This document shows positions 50,320 through 58,819 of a stretch of DNA of 64,000 nucleotides, in pieces. Below the pieces are notes generated by a model. It did no database searches. It was not told the DNA's origin and saw only the letters and a program-made list of their open reading frames with translations. A program made the translations under genes and the position numbers. How positions within the stretch are numbered: position 1 is the first letter of the stretch; each line of letters starts with the position of its first letter. The stretch spans positions 22,409,501-22,473,500 of the forward strand of contig NC_079878.1 of assembly GCF_029227915.1 (NCBI RefSeq), in the 5' to 3' direction. The DNA comes from Hydractinia symbiolongicarpus. Lineage: Eukaryota; Cnidaria; Hydrozoa; Anthoathecata; Hydractiniidae.

Positions 50320-50919
50320 TTATTCCAATATACTCCAATTTCTAGGGTGCTCAAGTCGAATATACAAACACGCATGCTTTGACTTTTTGAGTTGAGCTTT
50401 AATAGCTTCCCGATCCTCGATAAGGTTGCTCTCGTTACCGATCTGTATGAGGTCCGATCTCTCGCAGGGATACCATGTAAATAGCATTTTTTTCTGCCTT
50501 CTGAGGATTTTAGGGATTGCCGTATACGATTGCGTCAACAGCCATAACGAATGCTTCCTGTGCCTCCCGCTAATGGCTAATTCCAATAGCGGTTGTCGAC
50601 GCTTATCCAGCGATTTATCAGCGATCATATCGTCGACGATGAATAGGCTTTTTTCACCTGCTAAAACCCTCGATAGTTGTTCTATCCAGTACAAGAGTTG
50701 ATCTCGTGGATCAATAAGGAATACATATGGATCTCTCCAAAGTGAAGATCTTTCCAAGTAAGTCTTGTTCCAGCGGATGGTGGGGCAGAGTATCACTATA
50801 TTGTGAAAATGACCCTTGTACTCATTTTCTAAAAGATCGAGAACTCTTTGAGTTTTTCCACAAGAAGTAGAGCCTGTGAATATAGCTGTGTGAGGCTGTA
50901 GTATAATATCCAAGGTCAT
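50320..50919 (-). CDS. Packaging ATPase (A32/FtsK-HerA type)
   Basis: Motor predicted to pump element DNA into capsids. The 199-residue ORF is complete: Walker A FTGSTSCGKTQ (residues 14-24), Walker B LFIVDDM (about 91-97), a sensor-like LWLLTQSY segment (about 124-131) and the C-terminal YxRLExPRNW end typical of Polinton ATPases. The start codon is part of AATAAATG. It is one of the few large genes with no break, in contrast to the broken polymerase and capsid on either side. Confidence 0.9.
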   Translation of the reverse strand: MTLDIILQPHTAIFTGSTSCGKTQRVLDLLENEYKGHFHNIVILCPTIRWNKTYLERSSLWRDPYVFLIDPRDQLLYWIEQLSRVLAGEKSLFIVDDMIADKSLDKRRQPLLELAISGRHRKHSLWLLTQSYTAIPKILRRQKKMLFTWYPCERSDLIQIGNESNLIEDREAIKAQLKKSKHACLYIRLEHPRNWSILE

Positions 50920-50967
50920 TTATTCAACTTGTGTAAACCCGAGGGTATACACAAACCTTGTATGTGC

Positions 50968-51180
50968 TTACTTAGGTTTTGGAACGATGGAAGCGGGCAA
51001 CCAGCCCTTACTCACTGCTATTTCACGTGACCCCCGACCAGCGGTACTAGGACTCGAGATTCCTAAAAATCGCTTACCGAGCATTGCGTTAGCGAAAGTA
51101 AAACCGAGATCAACCACAGTCTCATATATCATATCAATGATTTTTTTTTGCTGAGGAGTTACGTTTGTAGACATGTTCAT
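50968..51180 (-). CDS. Small conserved Polinton protein
   Basis: 70 residues (or 68 from the inner ATG at 51174, MSTNVTPQQKK). Contains a short hydrophobic segment (TVVDLGFTFANAMLGKRFLG) and a basic end (LPASIVPKPK). Intact. It is the only small gene in the cluster with no AATAAA before the start. Function unknown. Confidence 0.5.
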   Translation of the reverse strand: MNMSTNVTPQQKKIIDMIYETVVDLGFTFANAMLGKRFLGISSPSTAGRGSREIAVSKGWLPASIVPKPK

Positions 51181-51186
51181 TATATC

Positions 51187-51519
51187 CTATTTCATCTTAA
51201 AAATATCAATATCGTGGTTCATGGTAAGTTTTTCCTGAACCGCTGGTGCAGGCTGCTGGGTAACAGCGGATTTTTTACGAATAAAATAGTAGGCGATTAT
51301 TGCAATAATACCTCCACCAATGTATATTCCACTGCTTGACTGTACAGAACTTTCTCCAGAAGAGGTTTTGACTGGAGGTTGTACAGCATCCTCTTGTTGT
51401 CTAAGATCTTCCTTCCTCTTCTTTATCAGTGCGGCTAATTTGTGCCCTTGGGCTACTCCACCAGAATGCTTCACTGGTTTTGTAATGACCCTCTGTTCTT
51501 GCGATTGTTCAGTGCTCAT
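51187..51519 (-). CDS. Single-pass Polinton membrane protein (GHKLAALIKKRKE family)
   Basis: 110 residues, intact. The N-terminal HSGGVAQGHKLAALIKKRKE block recurs in Polinton proteins. A Ser/Gln linker leads to one span (IYIGGGIIAIIAYYFI) followed by RKK and a polar tail. Probably virion-associated. The start is next to a perfect hairpin instead of a full AATAAA motif. Confidence 0.55.
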   Translation of the reverse strand: MSTEQSQEQRVITKPVKHSGGVAQGHKLAALIKKRKEDLRQQEDAVQPPVKTSSGESSVQSSSGIYIGGGIIAIIAYYFIRKKSAVTQQPAPAVQEKLTMNHDIDIFKMK

Positions 51520-51520
51520 T

Positions 51521-51546
51521 TTTTATAACTCGTTGGAGTTATAAAA
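51521..51546. terminator. Perfect 11-bp hairpin before a minus-strand start
   Basis: TTTTATAACTC and GAGTTATAAAA with a GTTG loop fill most of the 38 bases between the upstream gene's stop at 51558 and the ATG at 51519. Confidence 0.5.
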
Positions 51547-51557
51547 TCATTTCCCTT

Positions 51558-51830
51558 TTACAGAAAGATGGAGGGCTTTAAACCGTTTCTGCCAGCGTAT
51601 CCTATTTGATGCATATGTGGGGCCCTCACTAAATTACATGCTTGTGGTGGAAATCGATCAGCTGCTGGTGTCAGGATTTCCAAAGCGCGTGAGTAGGAGT
51701 CACCGTAGATACCGCACCAATCCGTGTACCGCGATTTTATTCTGCTATTACCTAATGAATCTGCCATGATGCTTCCAATTTTAAACACTTCGCGATTGTG
51801 CATGTATATCTTTGATAGAATATTTCCCAT
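51558..51830 (-). CDS. Small basic Polinton protein
   Basis: 90 residues starting MGNILSKIYMHNREVFKIGS after AATAAAACA. The upstream in-frame Met-like codon at 51866 lies inside the neighbouring gene and is not used here. The MGxxxS start is a possible N-myristoylation site (inference). The central YTDWCGIYGDSYSRALE and C-terminal PHMHQIGYAGRNGLKP have no recognised family. Intact. Confidence 0.5.
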   Translation of the reverse strand: MGNILSKIYMHNREVFKIGSIMADSLGNSRIKSRYTDWCGIYGDSYSRALEILTPAADRFPPQACNLVRAPHMHQIGYAGRNGLKPSIFL

Positions 51831-51834
51831 TGTT

Positions 51835-52320
51835 TTATTGCTCCTCCTCAATCTCTCTATTCTCATCAGTGGACTTTGAGAGCTGAGTATGATTTATCGT
51901 GTGCGCGGCAACTAAAAGAGGCGCTAAAAATTTCCCGAATGCTGTAGAGACGAGGATTCCAAGCTCGGTCATAGATTCACGGATGATCAAATCATTTTCT
52001 AGATCCTTACGGAGAGCATCGACATCATAGATGGGTACAAAATTGCTTATGGTTTTGCTATACAACCCAAGCGCGTGAGTGCTGATAGCTCTCGCTGTTG
52101 CTTCTCCTTTAGCCACCAGTTCGCGTTGAATATATACTTATCATATATTTTCTCGATAACTTCAGGCGATACTTTGTCCAGGAAACCTTCGCTACATTTT
52201 TAGGCAGTAAATGTGGCTTGGTCTTTCGTATATCTTTCAATATTTGACGTTTGTCTATTTTTTGATCAATTTTTTGATCAACAGCCTATCAACATTTATC
52301 TCCGATAAATCGTGAGCCAT
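51835..52320 (-). pseudogene. Helical Polinton protein, frameshifted
   Basis: Starts MAHDLSEINVDRLLIKKL after ATAATAAAC, stops at codon 21, then continues in other frames: DKRQILKDIRKTKPHLLPK, EGFLDKVSPEVIEKIYDKYI, and finally AKGEATARAISTHALGLYSK...YDVDALRKDLEND...FGKFLAPLLVAAHTI to 51835. Fully alpha-helical with one hydrophobic patch. It resembles an unknown protein common in Polintons. At least three frame changes. Confidence 0.45.
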
Positions 52321-52361
52321 GTTTATTATACGTTTGTACCGATAGAAACAAGCAATGTTTA

Positions 52362-52871
52362 CTACGTATGGGAGGAGTATTGATATGAATCGATAGCCCT
52401 TCGATTGGTTTTCATTTTTCCACAATGGCTGCATGTTGGTATAATGTAACCGCGCGTGCTGTATCTCCCTACTAGGAGGAACACCATTTTCTTGATATTA
52501 AATAGGGATTTTGTGATCGAATTACCACTGCCCTCGGTTTCCCCAGCACATACCATCTGGAAATTGAGCCTGAATATGGCCAATAAATGTGCAGATCCCA
52601 CACCCAAGGTACTCCGTGGATGCTATCTCTGTGTCTCTGTTTAGAGCATTGCGAATCCTATTTAGAATGAGGTGATGCATATATCCAGGGAAATCGCATG
52701 CCTTACAATGGCCATGCTGTTTCCCATGGTGGCATTTATTGCGTTCCCTTGTCGCCTTCATGCCGTCGAGGCATTTGATGCACCATTTTGTCCATTCGCC
52801 ATTCCGTTGGATCTTAAAATTATCAAAAGAAGAAGGTTTTTACAGCTTGTACAGCATTTAGCATCCTCCAT
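52362..52871 (-). pseudogene. HNH endonuclease with N-terminal zinc knuckles, broken
   Basis: Starts MEDAKCCTSCKNLL (52869-52871), changes frame near 52820, then IQRNGEWTKWCIKCLDG, KCHHGKQHGHCKACDFPGY, STEYLGCGICTFIGHIQAQF, DGMCWGNRGQW, an in-frame TAA (52522-52524) directly before FDHKIPI, a second TAA, and RLHYTNMQPLWKNENQSKGY. W-x-(I/F)DHxIPI plus YTNxQPLWxxEN is the core of the HNH nucleases of giant viruses and phycodnaviruses. It sits next to the polymerase. At least one frameshift and two stops destroy it. Confidence 0.7.
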
Positions 52872-52924
52872 TTGTTGTTGTATATATTGATAGTATATAC
52901 AAACTTTAGGACAATAGTCATCAC

Positions 52925-55900
52925 TTATAATTCTAATGGCTTTGTATGAATACCATCCTCGAGCACTATCCTCTTATCGTAGAACGCTGATACGTTATCA
53001 TGCCTTGGTTATGAAACCGGAAGCCCACATTTTTTGCATTATCCAGCTCTCCTTCAGGGCTCCCATATACCTCGACCATGTCAATTCATTTTGCCTTTTC
53101 GACATTCCTCTGCAGAAAAATTTAGTGGCATCTTTACCTTCGACGAAATAACACTTTGCGGTCAATGCAATCATCCTCGAACCGATGAATTCTTCTTTGA
53201 ACAGCCCTCCGGTGCGGCTTGAATATTTATCGGTGACTAGCCAGTTTTTAACATCCTCATCGTACTGCTTGACTAATTCAGGACGAACAACATCACGTAA
53301 GTTATCTCTGGAGGTTGCAAAATACGCGGAGTCTGTATTTAAAGTTACTCATAATTTTTTCGATCTACGTACTTATCCAGGAAGTCATAGTAAAATTCGA
53401 GCATCCGCAGCTTGGCCAATTGATATACATATATCCCGCATTGGTACGCTCTATTAATGGAAACGCCTTGTTTACTCCGTCTTACTTCGTACGCTTCTCC
53501 AATTTCTTCAAGATCCTCCAGGTATGTGCATCTACTACCTTTTCATCCTTTGTAAATGTGGTATTGTTATGTCTCGCCAAGTCCTCTATCATTTTCCCAT
53601 AAAAAGAATTACCCTTTGGCTTGGCTGTATCGCCCACGATACTTTTATCAGGGTTCTTATCAACTTGGCGCCACGCATCTGCTATTTCTTCCGGGAACCA
53701 GGCGAATGGTTTATCGCGTTTGTATTTGAGTATTTGATAGCAAGCCGTAATTTTTAAACCATGATTCAGGTACCATTTAAGCAGGTCAGTACAAAGCAGG
53801 ATCTTCTCAGCTTTCATCACTCCCAACAGCTTCCTGGTAACAGGGATATGTTTTCGCCCGGTCTTGTTTAAATAATCGTGCATATGCTGCGGAATTTGAT
53901 TTTCAGCGATCTCTCTAACCACAAATAACGGAGACATCTCACTAAATTTGTCGTACAGCTCAGTAGGCACCTCAATATCAACTTGAGCAAACCCGAAAGC
54001 GATCCATCAAGAATGTCTCGAACCAGATCATCTATTTTTTCAGCAGGGTCTGCCAATTTTATTAGCTTCTCCTTGTGGCAAGGGAAATCTTGGAGTAGTG
54101 TGCTTGGGTGAAGCATATTGGCGTCATATCCTAGGATGGTTCTGCATTTTTTCGGTTCGTTATAAATATGCGATCTGATACCTGTTAGATCACTTTCGTG
54201 GTACCTGCAAAATACGATCGCGGGGCCACATACCATGCCCGTTTGGAGGAGTTTATACGCCTCGTTCTTTGTACATAGTGTACAAGCGTTTTGAACCTGT
54301 TTACAATCCTCGCATCGGGCTTTGGTGCAACGAGCCTCACATTTATGCTTACAGGGATCACCCGGGGCATAAAGCTTTATATCCGGGTTCAACCGCAATG
54401 ATTTATTCAGAACGTAGCGCATTGACACACCCGGGATTCTCACTGCATCTTTTAGAATGTCAATCTCATCCTCGTAGTACGTGTTACGGGTCTTGTCTAC
54501 AGCCTCGATAAATGTGACAACGTCAGCCATATTGTATTCACCCAACCAATCCAGCATCGTGACGCATTCTCTTTTAAAAAAACCATTCCTGAAAGTCTGG
54601 TAATCTTCGGGTGAGAGGGTGTTTTTACCACTGAGTGTGCTATAAAATGCATCATGATCGACTGGGCCAACATGATTCAACTTTTCGTAGCAGGACAACC
54701 ACTCGTATGGGAACACGAGCTTCTCGAGATAGCAATCAAGCGATTTGCACCATTTTTCATAACTCAGACCTGGTGCGAGGAAGTTTTTTATATCGATAAA
54801 TTTGAACCTCGAGGTGGTTAGAAACATGTAATCATTATCCTTTTTCGCTACTTTAATATTATCATCATCCGCAATTCGTTCTACAAAATACCTCTTTATC
54901 ATGTTGATATCGTACTTGCCACTGTTAAAGCCTATCACTGTCACTTGATTTATCCATTCGTACCAAGCATTTTAAGTTTGTTCCGGGAGCATATCGAAAT
55001 CATCCGGCTTGGGATATATTTTTTCAACTTCTTTAACAATCCGGATATGTCTCTGCTCTATTGCTCGACGAATTTTGCAGAAGCACCTTTGGGTCTTCAT
55101 TCATGATGAAGGTAAGATGTTCTTGTAGGCTATCGTGGATGGCTACGCTGACGGGTATATGCTCTGATATATATGTTAGATAAGACGTTTGCTGCTGGTT
55201 CAATGGTGCCAGGAGAGCCTCGAAATCAAAGACAATGAAGTGGCGATATGGTCGAAATTTTTTCTTGAATACCCTCTTAACCTTGGGAGGATTTTCACAC
55301 TCCCATGCAGTGACAAGATTATAGCCGAGTTTCCGAATATGATCCTCTTTAAATTTGGTGAAATTAAAATTATTTTTATTTGCAGCCGTGGTATTCGTAT
55401 ACCGTTTTTGTCTGAGGATCATACCCATCAATCTTGTATACAGCCTTACTGCCGTCGCGTATCACACGTTCTCCACCATGCCCATAAAGAGCATGATGTA
55501 TACGCCTACCTGTTTGCTTTGACATGGCTTCAATCCATTGGCATGCCGCCTAACTGAAACCCTTATCGGGATAGAATATCTTTTCGGAGTTACTCTACAT
55601 GCGCTCAACCCTATCACCTTTGCAAATGATCTTGGTCTTGATACCTTCGCATTCATTCTGTTTATGTCGTGTGAGGTTCTCCGATCTGTTGAATCTTTGT
55701 GTACAAACCTCGCATTCCCAATGCTGCGTTAGACCTACATTTTCTTGATATAAAAAACAGTGACCACCTAACATACCAATGTTGATCGTATCTAAGTATT
55801 TTTTGTATTAATTTGGGCCATAGACGAGACGCCATGAGGCCTTATTGTTGTTTTCTTTTGGTTCAAATACCCTTATGTTAATCTTGAATCGTTTGGCAAT

Positions 55901-56329
55901 ACCCTCCAAATCCACTAGCCTCGTGGCACGCACCTCTTCCCTCTTTAATTTAGGTTCGTCATAGTATTCACGAGCTAATTTTAGGGCCGTTTTTGTGAGG
56001 AACTCTGTCCCTCTTTTTACATCCGCTCTCTCCCCTACAGCTAAGCATCTCCAAAAGCATAGATTGTCCGTTCTAGCATCTTCACCGTCCATGGAATAGA
56101 TACATCTTTTTCCGCGCAACCAATCAGGTAGGGGTCCATATCCAAGTAGTGGTTCCCTCGTAGAAATTATTTTGATCTGAACGTGCTTGAATATTATTTT
56201 ACCTTCATATGCACCTGGTGTTTCAATAGTTCTATCGGGTGGCAAGTATGCTTTCGTCCAAAACTCCGCATCTTCCAGATCCAAGCGTTTCATCTCACAT
56301 TCATCCATGAAAACCTCGATTTCGGCCAT
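52925..56329 (-). pseudogene. Protein-primed family B DNA polymerase (Polinton PolB), multiply broken
   Basis: Would replicate the linear element. About 1135 codons from ATG 56329. In order: an N-terminal LLGYGPLPDWLRGKRC...DNLCFWRCLA domain, ending at TAA 55808; a zinc-knuckle region (WECEVCTQRFNRSENLTRH); Exo I FDFEA (near 55220); Exo II GFNSGKYDIN; Exo III YNMADVV; a cysteine-rich insert (CKHKCEARCTKARCEDCKQV); motif A GYDANMLHPS (near 54140); motif B KPKGNSFYGK (near 53615); motif C NTDSAYF (53328-53339); and the C-terminal FYDKRIVLEDGIHTKPLEL. Motif C normally starts with Asp. Here the codon is AAT (Asn). Several frameshifts and stops make it inactive. Confidence 0.9.
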
Positions 56330-56666
56330 TCTTGATATTTACTTTGAGCTCTTTGTCTTGTGGTAATACACCTTTCCCGAATTTCATAAATTATAATAAT
56401 TATGACGTCATCTAAAATTTTATAATGGTTCTATGCTCTTCAAATAAGGATATTCAGATAAAATATCAAATTATCACGACAAAAACTGTAGTTTTAGAGC
56501 AATATAATATTCTGGTTGCATTTTATTTAGATTTGAAGAAAATAATTATTTTAAGAATGAGGCTATTCTTAGAAAGCTCAGCTATATAAAGGGTTTGACC
56601 GTAACTTTCAGCCCGGAAGTGAGGCACTTAACGAACAGAAATATTTATAAAATTAGGTAATTTGTT
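56330..56666. promoter_or_regulatory. Upstream region of polymerase gene with TGACGTCA
   Basis: Very AT-rich, non-coding. A perfect CRE-type palindrome TGACGTCA lies at 56403-56410, 74 bases before the polymerase ATG. The same 8-mer is in both terminal repeats. Confidence 0.5.
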
Positions 56667-57233
56667 CTACCTTTTGCTAAGGAACTTAGGGATAAGAACC
56701 AATTTAGTATCGACCGCTTTAATTCGGTTTGACATAATTAAGAATTTCGGGAAAGGTCTATTGCCCACATCGCCACCGCCTCTGTAAATCTCACAGCTTA
56801 AGCTGTATATTACCTTCACGCGCATATCCACGTGTGATGTTATTTTTCGCATAATGGTATCTGTCAATGGCTGGTTAAGGTTTTTGTTGAACCGCCATGT
56901 CTGGATGCGGTTCCCCTCTTCAAACATTTCCGCGTCATCATCAAAAATGTTTTGAATATCCTCGATTACCTCTGAGTTCGTGGCCTGCTTCGATTCTTTC
57001 CCGAACATGTGTTTGAGGTCCTCAATTCCTTGATATTCATCTTCGATGGTGACCCGTTGGATCTCATCGTGGAGAGTTGGTGTTCCTGAAAATTGATCCC
57101 TGACTCTGTTATAATAGTAACTAACGGTATCCCGAACGCTTTTTAGTTGCTTAGCGAGAGCTTCGCGAGTTGCCGCTACTGGTGCCGACACGGTATTATA
57201 TAGTTTACTTATTGCATTTTTAAACCAACTCAT
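56667..57233 (-). CDS. Polinton protein, first gene inside right terminal repeat
   Basis: 188 residues from ATG 57233, which follows ATAATAAAACA. An upstream in-frame Met at 57263 is less likely. The amphipathic N-terminus (MSWFKNAISKLYNTVSAPVA) and ALAKQLKSVRDTVSYYYNRV match the head of a larger Polinton family. An acidic middle and a beta-rich part (NQPLTDTIMRKITSHVDMRV, GNRPFPKF) end in a basic tail. Intact as a frame, though relatives in other elements are longer, so truncation is possible. Function unknown. Confidence 0.55.
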   Translation of the reverse strand: MSWFKNAISKLYNTVSAPVAATREALAKQLKSVRDTVSYYYNRVRDQFSGTPTLHDEIQRVTIEDEYQGIEDLKHMFGKESKQATNSEVIEDIQNIFDDDAEMFEEGNRIQTWRFNKNLNQPLTDTIMRKITSHVDMRVKVIYSLSCEIYRGGGDVGNRPFPKFLIMSNRIKAVDTKLVLIPKFLSKR

Positions 57234-57300
57234 TGTTTTATTATATACAGATTTTCTTTTCAACCATAAAATTTTGTTTGGTCAAGGATTGAATATTTTG

Positions 57301-57547
57301 GGAATTTCCCTTACTCATATTCTGTATAATATGAGTATATACACTATTATATACATTTAATATTATTTTGTGTTGGTTATTGGCATTTGTATTCTGTATT
57401 ATTATCATTTCACGTATGCGTTGATGACGTCATATGATTTCGTTTTTTACTTGGATGAGGTGGTGGTGGAAATGGTGAAAGCGGGGTTTTGTGATTGAAA
57501 GGTATAGGAGGAATAAAAACTGGTTATATTTACTCCCTACTACTACT
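57301..57547. repeat. Right terminal inverted repeat of Polinton
   Basis: Reverse complement of 41483-41746 with minor differences. Contains TGACGTCA at 57425-57432 and ends CTCCCTACTACTACT. Confidence 0.95.
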
Positions 57548-57631
57548 TAAGGAGTAAGGAAATTACGGAGTGTTTGAAACAGAAAGAAATAGAAAGAAAT
57601 AGAAAAAAAGTAGAGATATGAACAGGTAATA

Positions 57632-58200
57632 TTAAAGGGGAACTTCAGTAAAAATCACTTTTTTCTTTTTTGTTTTATACGTACTCAGAAAAGCATAAGA
57701 AATCAAAAAAACTTACTTCACTTGTTTTCTTTATTTAAAATTGTTGTACTAGCCTTCGCATATTCAATTTTTTCTCATAAAAAAACAGACAGGCGTGATT
57801 TCATTTAGGACTGGACCCGGTTATAAATAATGACATCACATCGTGCAGAAAGTTTAAGCGAGCGCAGAGAACGTTCATGTTAAGACCTATAGCTTACATT
57901 AAATCGCTTTTTGTATGTAGTTTACGTTTAAATCTTTAGAAAATGGTTAGTTGTTTTGCGTTTCGATGTACCAAACGACCAGAGAAGTGTAAAGAAGTAA
58001 GTATTCACAGAATCCCGTCTGTGAAAAAGAAAGAACTCAAACAAAAATGGCTAAACAAAATACGTCGTGCAGGTGATCTACCAAGCGATCAAAGTTTTTA
58101 TATTTGGTTGGCGCACTTCACAGATAATTCTTTTAAAAGAGATCTCCAGGAAATAAACTTCCATATTAAAACATTGCCACTTTGTATTTTTAGCTATTGA
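57632..58200 (+). mobile_element. Kolobok-like transposon end with THAP-domain ORF
   Basis: TTAA (57632-57635) followed by AGGGGAACTTCAGTAAAAA looks like a Kolobok terminus and its TTAA target. The ORF 57943-58200 (85 aa) starts MVSCFAFRCTKRPEK and has the THAP layout (Cys pair, IHRIPS, KxWLNKIRRA, AHFTDNSF). The third zinc ligand position reads IWLAHF where families have C-x2-H, so TGC/TGT has become TGG. Kolobok transposases carry THAP domains. No right end and no catalytic domain was found, so this is a fragment. Confidence 0.5.
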
Positions 58201-58819
58201 GCGCGATCACGGTTTCTCATTTCTTCTTATTTTATAACAACACAACCAAATAACATTTTTATATTAAATAAAAGAACATTTTACCAATTGCCAATACAAT
58301 CACCACCTGAAAAAGTTTTCTAGTTACGCATGTATCTTTCGTAGCGCTCAAGTTTCTATTCTTTGTTTTTTAAAAAAGAAGCTTTTTGATGAAAGGACAT
58401 GCTGAATATTTTCAGGGGGTAAATATACCCATTTTCTTCAATCTTTGTTACTGCTAAAGGCTGCATGTAATGCTGATAATGCAGTTTCTAAGAAACATTT
58501 TGTCAAAACAACCACTTGCAAATCAGTAGCTTCCGCAACGCATTTATGACCTACGATAATCATAAAATGATTTTTATTTATACAATATTAATACCCCCGT
58601 TTTACCAGCTTATCACGACCCGAACATTATTCGCTCTTTCGATCACGCATTTCAATAGTCCTCCATTACGGAGAAAATTTCAACGTTACATAAAATTGAT
58701 CAAATCATTTTTTGTTTATTTTAGCATTGCCATAAAACTGTTGTTTTCAATACTAAATTCTTGTCTGATTGGTAAGAAAACCTATTTTATTACAAATACC
58801 TCAAAATATCCTCAACATT

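Larger units (their letters stand above)
41483..57547. mobile_element. Polinton/Maverick virus-like DNA transposon (about 16.1 kb)
   Basis: The ends are exact 16-base inverted copies (AGTAGTAGTAGGGAGT at 41483-41498, its reverse complement at 57532-57547) and extend into roughly 250-265-bp terminal repeats. Between them lie the Polinton hallmark genes: protein-primed DNA polymerase B, retroviral-type integrase, A32/FtsK-type packaging ATPase, major capsid and a probable penton-like minor capsid, plus conserved satellites. Gene blocks alternate strand. Flanks (ATAACG left, TAAGGA right) do not form a perfect 6-bp target duplication. The nearest match is offset by one base (TAACGA/TAAGGA). Many genes are broken, so this copy cannot move by itself, but its length and both ends are preserved. 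Confidence 0.95.
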
